From Akkermansia sp. (GTDB taxonomy: Bacteria > Verrucomicrobiota > Verrucomicrobiia > Verrucomicrobiales > Akkermansiaceae): a stretch of DNA of 43,442 nt. The notes beneath the pieces are model-generated. The model was not told the DNA's origin. It did not search any database and saw nothing but the letters and a program-made list of their open reading frames with translations. Location of the stretch: positions 1 to 43,442 of the forward strand of contig JAUNHW010000008.1 in NCBI GenBank assembly GCA_030523775.1. The letters are read 5' to 3'. Below, one piece after another: positions 8,769 to 16,850 of this stretch. Position numbers and translations under genes: made by a program. How positions within the stretch are numbered: position 1 is the first letter of the stretch; each line of letters begins with the position of its first letter.

Positions 8769-10820
8769 TTAGATTTGCGGGGCGCCCTCCAGCACCATCA
8801 CCTCGAACGGCGCCAGCTTCACCTTCACGGGCTTGCCGGCCTCCGCCTCCGCCGCGGGCAGCTTGTCGCCCTTGGGCGAGCTCAGCTTGTACTTGGCGGG
8901 CGCGCCGACGGGCAGCTCCCACACGGCGGCGGGGTCGAACGCGAACTCCTGCTCCTGCGAGGACGGGTTGCGCAGGGTGACGATGCCTTTCTCAGGCGAC
9001 CAGGCGGCGAAGCCGTACACCTCCATATCCGCGGGATTGCCGCCCACCCAGTGGGAGTCCACCAGGGTTTCAGCATTGGCGCGCGCCCACTTGGCGGCGG
9101 CGGCCAGCGTGTCCCATTCACCCGGTTTGAGCATGGCGGGGGTGATGTAGAGCTCCTCCATCTGGGTGCCCAGGCCGAATCCGCTCCAGATTTCCTTGGC
9201 GAGGTCGTCTCCCTCGGTGGTGGTGAGTCCGTGGGCGTGCTTGTTGTAGATGACGCCGTGGGTCATGAGGGAGTTGATGGGGAAGAGCGGGGAGATTTTG
9301 ACGTTGTTGCGGTAGATTTGGGAATCCCGGTAGGTGATCCAGCGGTTGCGCTTGGAGCCCTCGCCGCAGAAGTCGTGGTCCATCTCGCCGCGCCAGATGG
9401 AATCCGCGATGCCGAACCAGAACGGGGACGCCCAGGTGCCGGTGGTGAGGTTGATGTAGATGTCCGGGCGGGCGTTGCGCAGCTCGCGGATGAGCGAGAT
9501 GGCCGCCTCGAAGTCCGAACCGAAGACGGAGCCGGGCGCGGGGGTGGCCTCGGCGGAGGTGCCGTCGAACTTGAAGTGGTTCACGCCGTTCTCTTGGATC
9601 ATGTGCAGGCACATGCCCTTGAAGTGGTCATAGTACTTGCGGCCGGTGAGGGTGAACCCGCGCTCGCTGGTCTCGAACTTCCCGCCGGCGGCATTGATGC
9701 GGCTCTGCTGCAGGCTGCCGTAGCCGCCCCACGGTGAGAACCACACGCCGGGGTCCGCGCCGTAGCTTTCCGCCAGCTTGCGGATGGCGCGGAACTCGTT
9801 GGGCAGGTCCTTGTGGAAGCCCCACAGCGTTTTCGGGTCGTCCCACCCGTCGTCGAACATGAAGGAATCCATCTTCACGCCGCGCTTCTTCACCAGCTCC
9901 TCGCCGTACAGCTTGATGGTGTCCAGCGCGTCCTTCTCGGAGTACATGTTGGAGTAGCCGATGTCGTACCACGTGTTGTAGTTGAGGAAGGGGGCGTAGG
10001 CGCGCGCGCGCTCTTGGTTAACGTAGTCCAGCTGGAAGGTGCGGCGCAGCTGGGTGGGCTGGCAGAAGCCCAGCACCGCAGAGAAGCTGCTCACGGCCTG
10101 CGGCAGGTTCGTCTTGCGCTCCAGCGAGCAGGTGAAGCCGTCCGCGGTCGCCTCGCTCATGCACAGCGGGCTTTCCACGCCTGCGAACAGGCGGTTGCCC
10201 GACGCCACAATCGGCGCGCCCTTCACGGAGCCCTCCACGCGGGCCTCCGTGGCCTTGATGTCCAGAAGCGTGATCTTGCGGACGGGCAGGGCGAACTGCT
10301 GCGGCTCGATATCCAGCCCGATACGTACGTACGGCTGGCCCTCGCGCAGCTCCGCCCACCAGGTGAAGCCCTTGCCGTCCAGCGTCACCACAAAGGGAAC
10401 CGTGATGCGCTGGCCCGCCTTGCGCTCCACCAGGCGCCGCGCCTGCGGGTCCGCCGGAAGGGTCTCGCGCTTCACCTCGCCGCAAATCAAATCACGCGCG
10501 GTCAGCGCACTCATCGTGTCCTTGTACTCCACCTTGGAGCAGGCCTCATCCGTCTGGGACTCCAGCGAAAGCACGCGGAACACATCTTCGCCCAAATCAT
10601 AGGTGCGCCCGTTGATTTTGTCGCGCACCACCACGCCCGCCAGCTTGCGGGCCACCCTCTGCACCTCCACGGATACGTATTCGTTCTCCATGACCAAGCT
10701 GTTGTCTTGGGTAGAAATGCCGGGCTGCACCGCAGCCCCGGCAGCCGGTGCCGCCAGGCTCGTCCCGCCCGCCAGTATTCCCAGCGCAAACAGGCCTGCC
10801 AATATGTGAGTAGACGTCAT
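8769..10820 (-). CDS. Clan GH-D-like glycoside hydrolase, secreted copy
   Basis: A 683-aa paralogue of the downstream gene, preceded by a signal peptide (MTSTHILAGLFALGILAGG... ending about residue 31, AxA-type cleavage) and a short linker before MENEYVSVEV. The same landmarks are present: FMFDDGWDD, NHFKFDGTS (Asp about 419) and ADSIWRGEMDHDFCGEGS. I chose ATG 10820 because the longer frame to 10886 puts 22 unlikely residues before the signal peptide. A promoter (TTGAAA, 17 bases, CAGAAT) ends 7 bases before this ATG. The enzyme should act in the periplasm or at the surface, releasing sugars from alpha-linked glycans; the specificity is unknown. Together with its unsignalled sister it may split one activity between two compartments. 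Confidence 0.87.
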   Translation of the reverse strand: MTSTHILAGLFALGILAGGTSLAAPAAGAAVQPGISTQDNSLVMENEYVSVEVQRVARKLAGVVVRDKINGRTYDLGEDVFRVLSLESQTDEACSKVEYKDTMSALTARDLICGEVKRETLPADPQARRLVERKAGQRITVPFVVTLDGKGFTWWAELREGQPYVRIGLDIEPQQFALPVRKITLLDIKATEARVEGSVKGAPIVASGNRLFAGVESPLCMSEATADGFTCSLERKTNLPQAVSSFSAVLGFCQPTQLRRTFQLDYVNQERARAYAPFLNYNTWYDIGYSNMYSEKDALDTIKLYGEELVKKRGVKMDSFMFDDGWDDPKTLWGFHKDLPNEFRAIRKLAESYGADPGVWFSPWGGYGSLQQSRINAAGGKFETSERGFTLTGRKYYDHFKGMCLHMIQENGVNHFKFDGTSAEATPAPGSVFGSDFEAAISLIRELRNARPDIYINLTTGTWASPFWFGIADSIWRGEMDHDFCGEGSKRNRWITYRDSQIYRNNVKISPLFPINSLMTHGVIYNKHAHGLTTTEGDDLAKEIWSGFGLGTQMEELYITPAMLKPGEWDTLAAAAKWARANAETLVDSHWVGGNPADMEVYGFAAWSPEKGIVTLRNPSSQEQEFAFDPAAVWELPVGAPAKYKLSSPKGDKLPAAEAEAGKPVKVKLAPFEVMVLEGAPQI

Positions 10821-10827
10821 GCCGTGT

Positions 10828-10856
10828 ATTCTGCGGCAAGGCGCCCCGCATTTCAA
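10828..10856 (-). promoter_or_regulatory. Promoter of the tandem glycosidase pair
   Basis: Minus-strand TTGAAA (10856-10851), 17-base spacer, CAGAAT (10833-10828); 7 bases to ATG 10820, so near-leaderless. Confidence 0.55.
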
Positions 10857-10998
10857 GCCAAAAGTTGGGCGCGCCCGCGGCAGCAACCCGCTGCGGGATG
10901 CTGCCGCGGCGGGTGCGCTGGGCCTTGCGGGATGGCTCGGCGGCGTGTATGGTGCATCCTGTTCGGCGGATGGGTTATGCCGCCGGGCATTTCATGTC

Positions 10999-11232
10999 AT
11001 GAGTACGGAAACAGAAAGACAGACATGGTTGGCCGGATTGCTCCGCGGATGGGGCATGAAGGAAGTGTGGGCCAAGGTGCTGGCGGGTGCCCTGCTGGGC
11101 ATTCTGGGCGCCCTGGGGGTGCTGGGGAACACCTCCTGCAGCGCCGATAGCGCGGCAAAGGCCGCGCACCTGCACGAGCTGTACCACACGCTCAGCGGCC
11201 AACCGTGCATCCTGGTTACCACGCAGAAGTAG
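10999..11232 (+). CDS. Small single-span membrane protein, unknown
   Basis: A 77-aa protein beginning MSTETERQTWLAGLLRGW, with one Gly/Ala/Leu-rich hydrophobic segment at about residues 23-43 followed by NTSCSADS and a short hydrophilic tail. I do not recognise it. The size and single span resemble small phage-like or holin-like membrane proteins, but there are no phage genes beside it. A longer in-frame start at 10819 would run through the divergent promoter region and is rejected. A possible promoter is TTGCGG (10925-10930), 17 bases, TATGGT (10948-10953). A strong terminator follows. Confidence 0.55.
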   Translation: MSTETERQTWLAGLLRGWGMKEVWAKVLAGALLGILGALGVLGNTSCSADSAAKAAHLHELYHTLSGQPCILVTTQK

Positions 11233-11250
11233 TATTCTGCTGCAGGATGG

Positions 11251-11300
11251 CGCGCACCCGCGGGTTCCCTATTTTTCCCCGCGGGTGCGCGTTTCATTTT
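11251..11300 (+). terminator. Strong intrinsic terminator
   Basis: A perfect 14-base-pair GC-rich stem (11251-11264 with 11278-11291) is followed by TTTCATTTT. It ends the small plus-strand gene and abuts the stop of the convergent PEP-CTERM gene. Confidence 0.85.
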
Positions 11301-14300
11301 CAGTGCCTGCGTCTGCGGGCGGCGAGCGCGCAGAGCGCCAGCAAGCTCAGCGTGCCCGTGGCGGGTTCCGGTATCTGCTTGGTGAAGAAGTACACCGTGT
11401 CCGCGGTTCCGGCCTGCGTTTTCACAAAACCCTCCATCAGGCGCGTGCCGTCCAGTGTGGCGTACATGCGGAGATTCTCCACATCGTACGCTGCACCTTC
11501 CGTGAAGGTGACGGAGACCAGGTCCGCGTCCCCTATGCTGGTAGTCAGCCCGGCGAGATTCAGGGTGAGGTCGCTTCCCGTAATCATCACCTTGGAGATC
11601 AATTCGCTGCTGAGGTTCACCAGGGTGAGTCCTTGTTCGGCAACGGCCCAGGCGTCTGTATCGCCGCAGCGGTAGAGCATCACATCCTCCGGCAGGACGG
11701 CTGTGTCGGAAGCCACCTTGCTGCCTTCATCGAGGAAGGCCTTGGTTCCCGCCACGTAGAGCGCGGCGGCATCGTCCGTGATGCGGGAATTGGCGCGTAT
11801 TTCCACGTTGTAGAGGTAGCCCGTGGTGCCCGCCGCCAGGTCCACCAGAGAGCCTGCGAGCGCGACATCGCGTATCACGAAGTCGGAGTGGGTGAGAATC
11901 TCCGCGTTCTCCACGGTGTTCTCCGAGCCTGCACCGCCGGTGATGGCTGCGGCGTCCACATCCACCTTGCCGGAGAGCGTGGCGGCCTGCTCGCCGTGAC
12001 TGGTGATTTCAACTTGCCTGTCCTCGGCATCGGTCAAATTGAGCTTGCCGGCAATGTTCAAGTTGCCCTCCACCGCCACATCCGATGCGCCGGTGATTTC
12101 CGTGGCAATGGTGCCGTCCACGGCCTGGATATGCACGTCCTGCACGGTGCATGCACCCTGCAGCTTGGCACTGTCGGTCAGCACGATGGTGCCGCCGGTG
12201 GCTTTCAGCTTGTCGGTGTTTGCATCCACGGTGAGCGTGCCGTCCGTCAGGGTGATGACCTGAAGCGCCTCCTGGGCCTGGTCGTTGATGTCGGAAACCT
12301 TGGCCTCGGCGAAATCCTCCACCATGATGTATTCCTCGTGGATGATATCGCCGTCGTTCACCGTGGCGGAACCGTTCCAGCCCAGCCGAAGGGTCTTGCC
12401 CTCCTCCAGCTCGCTGTGCAGCAGGGTGGTTCCAGCATCAATAGTGCGGGCGCCCTCCGCCAGGTTGGCGATGGTGACGTGTTCCACCACGAAGCCGCTT
12501 TCCCCGGAGCGTCCGGCGGTGTCCACGCGTGTGTTCTGGTCTTTCACCAGCGTGCAGCAGGAGACATCGAAGCTGCCGCTCATGGTGAGGTCGCCGCCGG
12601 TCACGTTGATGGGTGCCTGCAGCACAAGTGTCATGCCCTCCGCCACGGCAATGCCGCTGCTGCCGGAGGATAAGAGCGAATCACCGAAGGAGAAGGCGCC
12701 CTCACCGCCGCGCAGGGCCATGTGGCCGTCTTCCAGTTGCACATCGAAGTGCCCGGTGTAGGTGGAGATGTCGATATCGTTGACCTCCCCGTGCGAGCCG
12801 GTGCCCAGGATGAGCGTGGCCCCGTGTTCCTCCGCGGCGCCGGTGAGCGAGGCGATGTTCCCGCCGCTCAGCTTCAGGGTGCCGGCGTTGAGCGTCACGT
12901 TGATGGGAGCTTCCGCCGCCGTGGCAAGCGCGTCCTCAAACAGCAGGCTGCCGCTGTTCACGATGATGTCCTGGTCGATGCGCGAGGTGTCTCCGCTGAA
13001 CGTCTGGGTGCCGGTGCCGTTCTTGACGATGGCTATCTTCTTGTACACGGTGCCGCCGAAGCTGTAATCGTCGTTGCCCGTCAGCACAAGGGTGTAGTCG
13101 TTTTGCATGAACTCGTCAGTGTACAGGTTCTTCTCAAACGCATCCCTATCGTTGGGATCCGCTATGGTGTACAGCCCCCTCGTATTATAGTAGCCGTTGG
13201 CGGCCAGGAAGGTTTTTCCCGTGCTGCCCGTATCGTCGATGCCGTGTATGCTCAGGACGAACTCGGACTCGGGTATCGGCTTGAAGGAGACACGTCTATC
13301 CCCGATGGTGAAGCCGGCTATGCCGTACTGCACGCCGTCCTGCACAAAGCCGTCGGACATCACGCGCAGGGCTCCATCCAGCTCACCACCCCGGTAGATG
13401 GTGACAAAGCCGCCCATGTCGAAGTATGCTCCGGTGGCCTTGTCCTCGACGGCTTGTCCCGGGGCGTGCGTGGTGACAGAGATGTCTCCCTTGTAGTAGT
13501 TGACATCCTTGTTCCCCAAGTAATTGATGATGGTTTTCTGCAAGCGGTTGGAGGTGGTGTAGCCGATGTTCAGGTCGCCCTCTCCCGCCAGGTTGGTGAC
13601 TTCTATGAATTCCGCGTACATGTTTCTGCCGTTGATGGAGGGCACATCTCCGTACAGGTTCAGGTGCGCCGCCTTGTCCACGGTCAGGTTTGTAATGATC
13701 GGGTGGAAGTTGCGGTTGCTGTCTGCCCCGGCGGCGTGGCGGAAGTCGAACACCGCATTTTCGTGCAGCGCGAGCTCGCTGAAACTCGGCAGGGATTTGG
13801 TGGTGCGGCCGAAGTACATGGTTGCCGAGCCGTAGACATCCACATTCACGGGGTGGTAGTCCGTCATGGGCGTATCCGCGGAGCCGAACACGGCCTCGCC
13901 CAGCACCTTGACCTTCATGTACCGCGGCACTCCCATGAGCCCGGTGCCGTCGTCAAGGCGGAATTTGGCACCCTCCGCCACCGTCAGCGTGCAGTCCAGT
14001 TTTGTGGTGATGTCGGTATCGCTCTTGGCGTCCGCGCAGCGCACCTTGCCGCCGATGAGCTCGAAGCCTTCCGCGCCGCTGCCGGTGAGCACCAGTTCGC
14101 TGGTCTTGCCCAGCATGTAGTCCTGCGAGATGTTTTGCGTGACCACCACCGTGCGGTCGGTCCCCTCGGAATCGCCCACCCGCACCGTGCCGTGGAAGTC
14201 CGCCATGTCGGTGCTGTCCAGCCGGTAGGTGACGGAACCCTCGCTGATGGAGTTGTACAGGCCTAGGGTGGTGGAGGCATCCCCGGTGAACGCGGTGTCC

Positions 14301-14683
14301 AGCGTGCAGTCCGTTGCGCTTGTGTACTGCAGGGTGGTGTCTGCCGCCAAGGCTGCGCTTTCCGCCTCCAGCGGAACCTGAACCACCACCGTGCCGGCGT
14401 TCACGGTCACGGTCCCGGTGGCAACGGCGCCGTCCGAGCCGTTGGCCAGGGTGGCGCCCTGTTCAAAGGTGATGCTGTTCGGCGTCACCGTGCCCTCCAC
14501 CGAGACGATGGGGTTGGCGGCGTTGAATGTCACGTCCTCCCCGCTGGTGGGGATGGATTGGCCGTCCCAGGTGGAGGAGCTCCACGGGTTGTCGCCGCCG
14601 GTCCAGGCGGGAACCTCGGCCATTGCCGGGGCTGCGGTGAGAAGGGCGAGAATTGCCAGAATGTTGTGTGATGTGGGTTTCAT
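11300..14683 (-). CDS. Large PEP-CTERM beta-strand-repeat surface protein
   Basis: This 1127-aa protein starts with a signal peptide (MKPTSHNILAILALLTAAPAMA) and ends with a PEP-CTERM tripartite sorting signal: IPEPATG, a hydrophobic stretch LSLLALCALAA, then RRRRH. Such tails are recognised by an exosortase, which processes and anchors the protein at the surface; no exosortase is in the window. The body is Gly/Thr/Asp-rich with repeated patterns such as KNGTGTQTFSGDT...VNSGSLLFEDA and NAGTLKLSGGN, resembling autotransporter-associated beta-strand repeats that fold as a beta-solenoid. An early WTGGDNPWSSSTWDG motif is common in this protein class. It is likely an adhesin or matrix-type protein. 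It has its own promoter (TTGACT-16-TAGAAT) and about 20 bases of leader. Confidence 0.9.
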   Translation of the reverse strand: MKPTSHNILAILALLTAAPAMAEVPAWTGGDNPWSSSTWDGQSIPTSGEDVTFNAANPIVSVEGTVTPNSITFEQGATLANGSDGAVATGTVTVNAGTVVVQVPLEAESAALAADTTLQYTSATDCTLDTAFTGDASTTLGLYNSISEGSVTYRLDSTDMADFHGTVRVGDSEGTDRTVVVTQNISQDYMLGKTSELVLTGSGAEGFELIGGKVRCADAKSDTDITTKLDCTLTVAEGAKFRLDDGTGLMGVPRYMKVKVLGEAVFGSADTPMTDYHPVNVDVYGSATMYFGRTTKSLPSFSELALHENAVFDFRHAAGADSNRNFHPIITNLTVDKAAHLNLYGDVPSINGRNMYAEFIEVTNLAGEGDLNIGYTTSNRLQKTIINYLGNKDVNYYKGDISVTTHAPGQAVEDKATGAYFDMGGFVTIYRGGELDGALRVMSDGFVQDGVQYGIAGFTIGDRRVSFKPIPESEFVLSIHGIDDTGSTGKTFLAANGYYNTRGLYTIADPNDRDAFEKNLYTDEFMQNDYTLVLTGNDDYSFGGTVYKKIAIVKNGTGTQTFSGDTSRIDQDIIVNSGSLLFEDALATAAEAPINVTLNAGTLKLSGGNIASLTGAAEEHGATLILGTGSHGEVNDIDISTYTGHFDVQLEDGHMALRGGEGAFSFGDSLLSSGSSGIAVAEGMTLVLQAPINVTGGDLTMSGSFDVSCCTLVKDQNTRVDTAGRSGESGFVVEHVTIANLAEGARTIDAGTTLLHSELEEGKTLRLGWNGSATVNDGDIIHEEYIMVEDFAEAKVSDINDQAQEALQVITLTDGTLTVDANTDKLKATGGTIVLTDSAKLQGACTVQDVHIQAVDGTIATEITGASDVAVEGNLNIAGKLNLTDAEDRQVEITSHGEQAATLSGKVDVDAAAITGGAGSENTVENAEILTHSDFVIRDVALAGSLVDLAAGTTGYLYNVEIRANSRITDDAAALYVAGTKAFLDEGSKVASDTAVLPEDVMLYRCGDTDAWAVAEQGLTLVNLSSELISKVMITGSDLTLNLAGLTTSIGDADLVSVTFTEGAAYDVENLRMYATLDGTRLMEGFVKTQAGTADTVYFFTKQIPEPATGTLSLLALCALAARRRRH

Positions 14684-14703
14684 GGTAAAAGGTCGTAATA
14701 ATC

Positions 14704-14731
14704 ATTCTAACAAATCCCGGTGCGGAGTCAA
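14704..14731 (-). promoter_or_regulatory. Promoter of the large PEP-CTERM gene
   Basis: Minus-strand TTGACT (14731-14726), 16-base spacer, TAGAAT (14709-14704). It lies 20 bases before ATG 14683, a conventional short leader, unlike many other genes here. Confidence 0.65.
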
Positions 14732-14738
14732 TAATAAA

Positions 14739-14768
14739 TTGCAGGGATGTGGCGGGGTGTGGTAGGAT
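14739..14768 (+). promoter_or_regulatory. xer recombinase promoter
   Basis: TTGCAG (14739-14744), 18-base spacer, TAGGAT (14763-14768), then 6 bases to ATG 14775: predicted leaderless. Confidence 0.55.
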
Positions 14769-14774
14769 GGGGGC

Positions 14775-15707
14775 ATGGATGACGAGGGGCAGCCGGAGGA
14801 GGACGCGCTGAGCATCCGCTTCCTGGAGTTCATGGAGGCGGAGAGGAACGCATCCCCGCGCACCGTGGAGGCGTACCGGCGTTCGCTCGCGCAGTTCCGC
14901 GCGTGGATGGGCCCGCGCTTCTCGGAATGGCACGCCTGTGCCAGCGGTGATTTCCGCTCCTGGCTGTACGATGCGCTCAACCGGGAGCTCAAGCCCGCCA
15001 CCATCCGCCTGCGCTTCGCCGCGCTGCGCTCCTTCTACATCTACCTCATGCGCAGGGAGGGGCTGCAGGCCAACCCGCTGGAGAACGTGGCTCTCCCCAA
15101 GGCCGGCCACAGCCTGCCCGTGCACCTCAACCTTCACCAGATGGAGCAGCTGCTCTCCCTGCCGCTGCGCACCCCGCCGGACAAGAAGAGCCCGCCGTGG
15201 CTCCCCTACCGGGATGCCGCCATTCTGGAGCTCTTCTACTCCTGCGGCATGCGCCTGAGCGAGCTCGTGAACCTGGATGCGGACGCCCTGCGGGAGGACG
15301 AGGATTGCGTGCGCGTGCTGGGCAAGGGCCGCAAGGTGCGCATCATCCCGGTGGGAGACTACGCGCGCGAGGCCATAGCCCGCTACCGTGAGATGGCGGG
15401 GGTGGAGCCGCGCGGCCCGCTGTTCTTGAGCCGCCTGCGCCGCCGCATGACCGGGCGGAGCATCCAGCTCATGCTCGACAAGTACCTGCGCTGCTCAGAC
15501 ATCCCCTTCCACATCTCCCCGCACAAGCTGCGCCACACCTTTGCCACGCACATGCTGGATGCCGGGGCGGACCTGCGCTCCGTGCAGGAGCTGCTGGGCC
15601 ACGCCTCCCTCTCCACCACCCAAATCTACACGCACGTCACCAAGGCGCGCCTGAAGGAGGCCTATCTCAAGGCCCATCCCCGCGCCGATTGGGAGCAGGG
15701 TGAGTAG
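14775..15707 (+). CDS. XerC/XerD-family tyrosine recombinase
   Basis: The 310-aa protein has the N-terminal SAM-like core-binding domain (residues 10-100) and a C-terminal catalytic domain with the full tyrosine recombinase set: Arg160 (SCGMRLSEL), Lys184/187 (GKGRKVR), His250 and Arg253 (HKLRHTF), His276 (LLGHASLSTTQIYTH) and Tyr285. Length and layout match XerC/XerD, which resolve chromosome dimers at dif during division. Whether it is XerC, XerD or a single-recombinase XerH-like enzyme cannot be decided from one copy. It is not beside a visible att site or integron. It is monocistronic, divergent from the large PEP-CTERM gene. Confidence 0.93.
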   Translation: MDDEGQPEEDALSIRFLEFMEAERNASPRTVEAYRRSLAQFRAWMGPRFSEWHACASGDFRSWLYDALNRELKPATIRLRFAALRSFYIYLMRREGLQANPLENVALPKAGHSLPVHLNLHQMEQLLSLPLRTPPDKKSPPWLPYRDAAILELFYSCGMRLSELVNLDADALREDEDCVRVLGKGRKVRIIPVGDYAREAIARYREMAGVEPRGPLFLSRLRRRMTGRSIQLMLDKYLRCSDIPFHISPHKLRHTFATHMLDAGADLRSVQELLGHASLSTTQIYTHVTKARLKEAYLKAHPRADWEQGE

Positions 15708-15879
15708 GGGAATATGCAATCGCCCTGGTTCTTCTTCCCCTGAATGGCGGGGCCGCTACACGCTCCCTGTGCCATTTTCGCGCCTGTTTTTTGTTAAAAT
15801 GCAAAATAATTAAAAAACAAAACAAAAGCAGCGGGACGGTGCGCCTGAGTGGGTGAGGGCATGAAGCCCGAAAACAATC

Positions 15880-16059
15880 ATGAAGAAGCAAATAATCAAA
15901 TACGGGGCTGTTGCACTGGCAGCCATGTTGGCGTTCTCCTCCTGCTGCTGGCACCACCACGGTGTTGCGGGATGGCATGGCGGGGCGTCTGGCCACTACA
16001 TGGCAGGGCACCATGGAGGTGCCCACGGATTCCACCACGGCATGGGGCGCCGGCGCTAA
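15880..16059 (+). CDS. Small His-rich lipoprotein (copy A)
   Basis: A 59-aa ORF starting MKKQIIKYGAVALAAM, nearly the same as the start of the next gene. The signal peptide ends at Cys22 (AFSSC, a slightly atypical lipobox). The short mature part is Gly/His-rich: ten His in 59 residues, including HHH, GHH and HH clusters, and it ends GMGRRR. This predicts a lipid-anchored metal-binding peptide (nickel, zinc or copper; inferred). A clear signal peptide shared with the downstream paralogue argues that it is real despite its size. The upstream region is AT-rich and could hold a promoter around 15785-15815; no Shine-Dalgarno is present. Confidence 0.72.
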   Translation: MKKQIIKYGAVALAAMLAFSSCCWHHHGVAGWHGGASGHYMAGHHGGAHGFHHGMGRRR

Positions 16060-16141
16060 ACTGGGGTAATTTGTAAAAAAATCAACGAAACGCGGGGGCC
16101 GCGTGTCCAAACGTGAAACTGGCTCCCTCCTGAATACGACC

Positions 16142-16405
16142 ATGAACAAGCAAATCATCAAATACGGGGCTGCCCTGGTGGCGGCCATGTTCGCGCTCTC
16201 ATCCTGCCACTGGCACAACTACGACCACGGCGCGCGCTATGTGGAGCATCCCGTGCATCACGCGCAGCCCGTGGTGGTGCACCATGTGGACCACAAGCCC
16301 AAGCTCCACAAGCCCAAGAAGCATGTGAAGCACCACAAGCCCGCGCCGAAGCACCCGCATGCCCAGAAGCCCATGCCTCCCAAGGGCCCGCACCACAGGC
16401 GCTGA
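16142..16405 (+). CDS. Small His-rich lipoprotein (copy B)
   Basis: An 87-aa protein starting MNKQIIKYGAALVAAMFALSSC: an ideal lipobox (LSSC, Cys22) for lipidation and membrane anchoring. The mature region carries 17 His in 87 residues, mixed with Lys and Pro in repeated HKPK/KHPH patterns, so it is strongly basic and likely binds divalent metals or anionic polymers. It is a diverged paralogue of copy A, 82 bases upstream; the signal peptides match but the mature parts differ. I chose ATG 16142 rather than 16103 because the signal peptide begins there. A large imperfect hairpin follows. No transporter or metal regulator is adjacent, so the role is unresolved. Confidence 0.8.
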   Translation: MNKQIIKYGAALVAAMFALSSCHWHNYDHGARYVEHPVHHAQPVVVHHVDHKPKLHKPKKHVKHHKPAPKHPHAQKPMPPKGPHHRR

Positions 16406-16423
16406 CTTATAGGACAGCATGTC

Positions 16424-16460
16424 AAAGGGGTCGCCCGGCATCATGCCGGACGGCCCCTTT
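16424..16460 (+). terminator. Imperfect long hairpin after the His-rich lipoprotein genes
   Basis: AAAGGGG (16424-16430) pairs with CCCCTTT (16454-16460) around a strong CCGGCAT/ATGCCGG core. The T-run is short, so it is a probable terminator but not a textbook one. Confidence 0.5.
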
Positions 16461-16505
16461 CCATTCTCCTGCGCCGTGGGGGCGCAGGAATTCAAAGAAG
16501 CGGCT

Positions 16506-16850
16506 TCATTCCCATTCCACCTTGTTCTCCTCTTTCCAAAACTGTTCGAGGTTGTAGAACTCGCGCACCTCCGCTGCCATGACGTGCACCATCACGTCGA
16601 TGTAGTCCAGCACGGACCAGAGGGCGTTCGGGGTGCGCTCCGCGTAGGTGGGCTGCAGCTCGTGGCGCTCGGTGATTTCCTTGTCCACATCCCGCAGCAC
16701 GGCGCGCATATGGGGCACGGAGGTGGCGGTGCAGACCACGGCGAAATCCGTGAGGTTGGAGGAGCCGCGCAAATCATACACGGCAATATCGGAAGCCTTG
16801 GCGTTGTCCGCCGCCTTGGCGCATGCAATGGCTAGTTCCTGGCTGGTCAT
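16506..16850 (-). CDS. rsfS: Ribosome silencing factor RsfS
   Basis: The 114-aa sequence matches the RsfS (YbeB/Iojap) family: [26 protein letters not shown], then the C-terminal [15 protein letters not shown] and [10 protein letters not shown] signatures. RsfS binds ribosomal protein L14 and blocks subunit joining when nutrients are scarce. Its ATG overlaps the ftsH stop (ATGA), so the two are translationally coupled. In many bacteria rsfS lies beside nadD; here its partner is ftsH, giving a two-gene operon of proteostasis and ribosome control. The pyrimidine tract CCCCCTCCCTCCC before the ATG stands where a Shine-Dalgarno would be expected. Confidence 0.95.
   Translation of the reverse strand: MTSQELAIACAKAADNAKASDIAVYDLRGSSNLTDFAVVCTATSVPHMRAVLRDVDKEITERHELQPTYAERTPNALWSVLDYIDVMVHVMAAEVREFYNLEQFWKEENKVEWE

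Noticed and set aside
10819..10998. Upstream extension of the small membrane protein at 10999
   Set aside because: It crosses the divergent promoter of the glycosidase pair, and its residues look like translated intergenic sequence.
15849..16076. 75-codon frame over the first His-rich lipoprotein
   Set aside because: It is a different frame; the 15880-16059 frame encodes the signal peptide matching the downstream paralogue.
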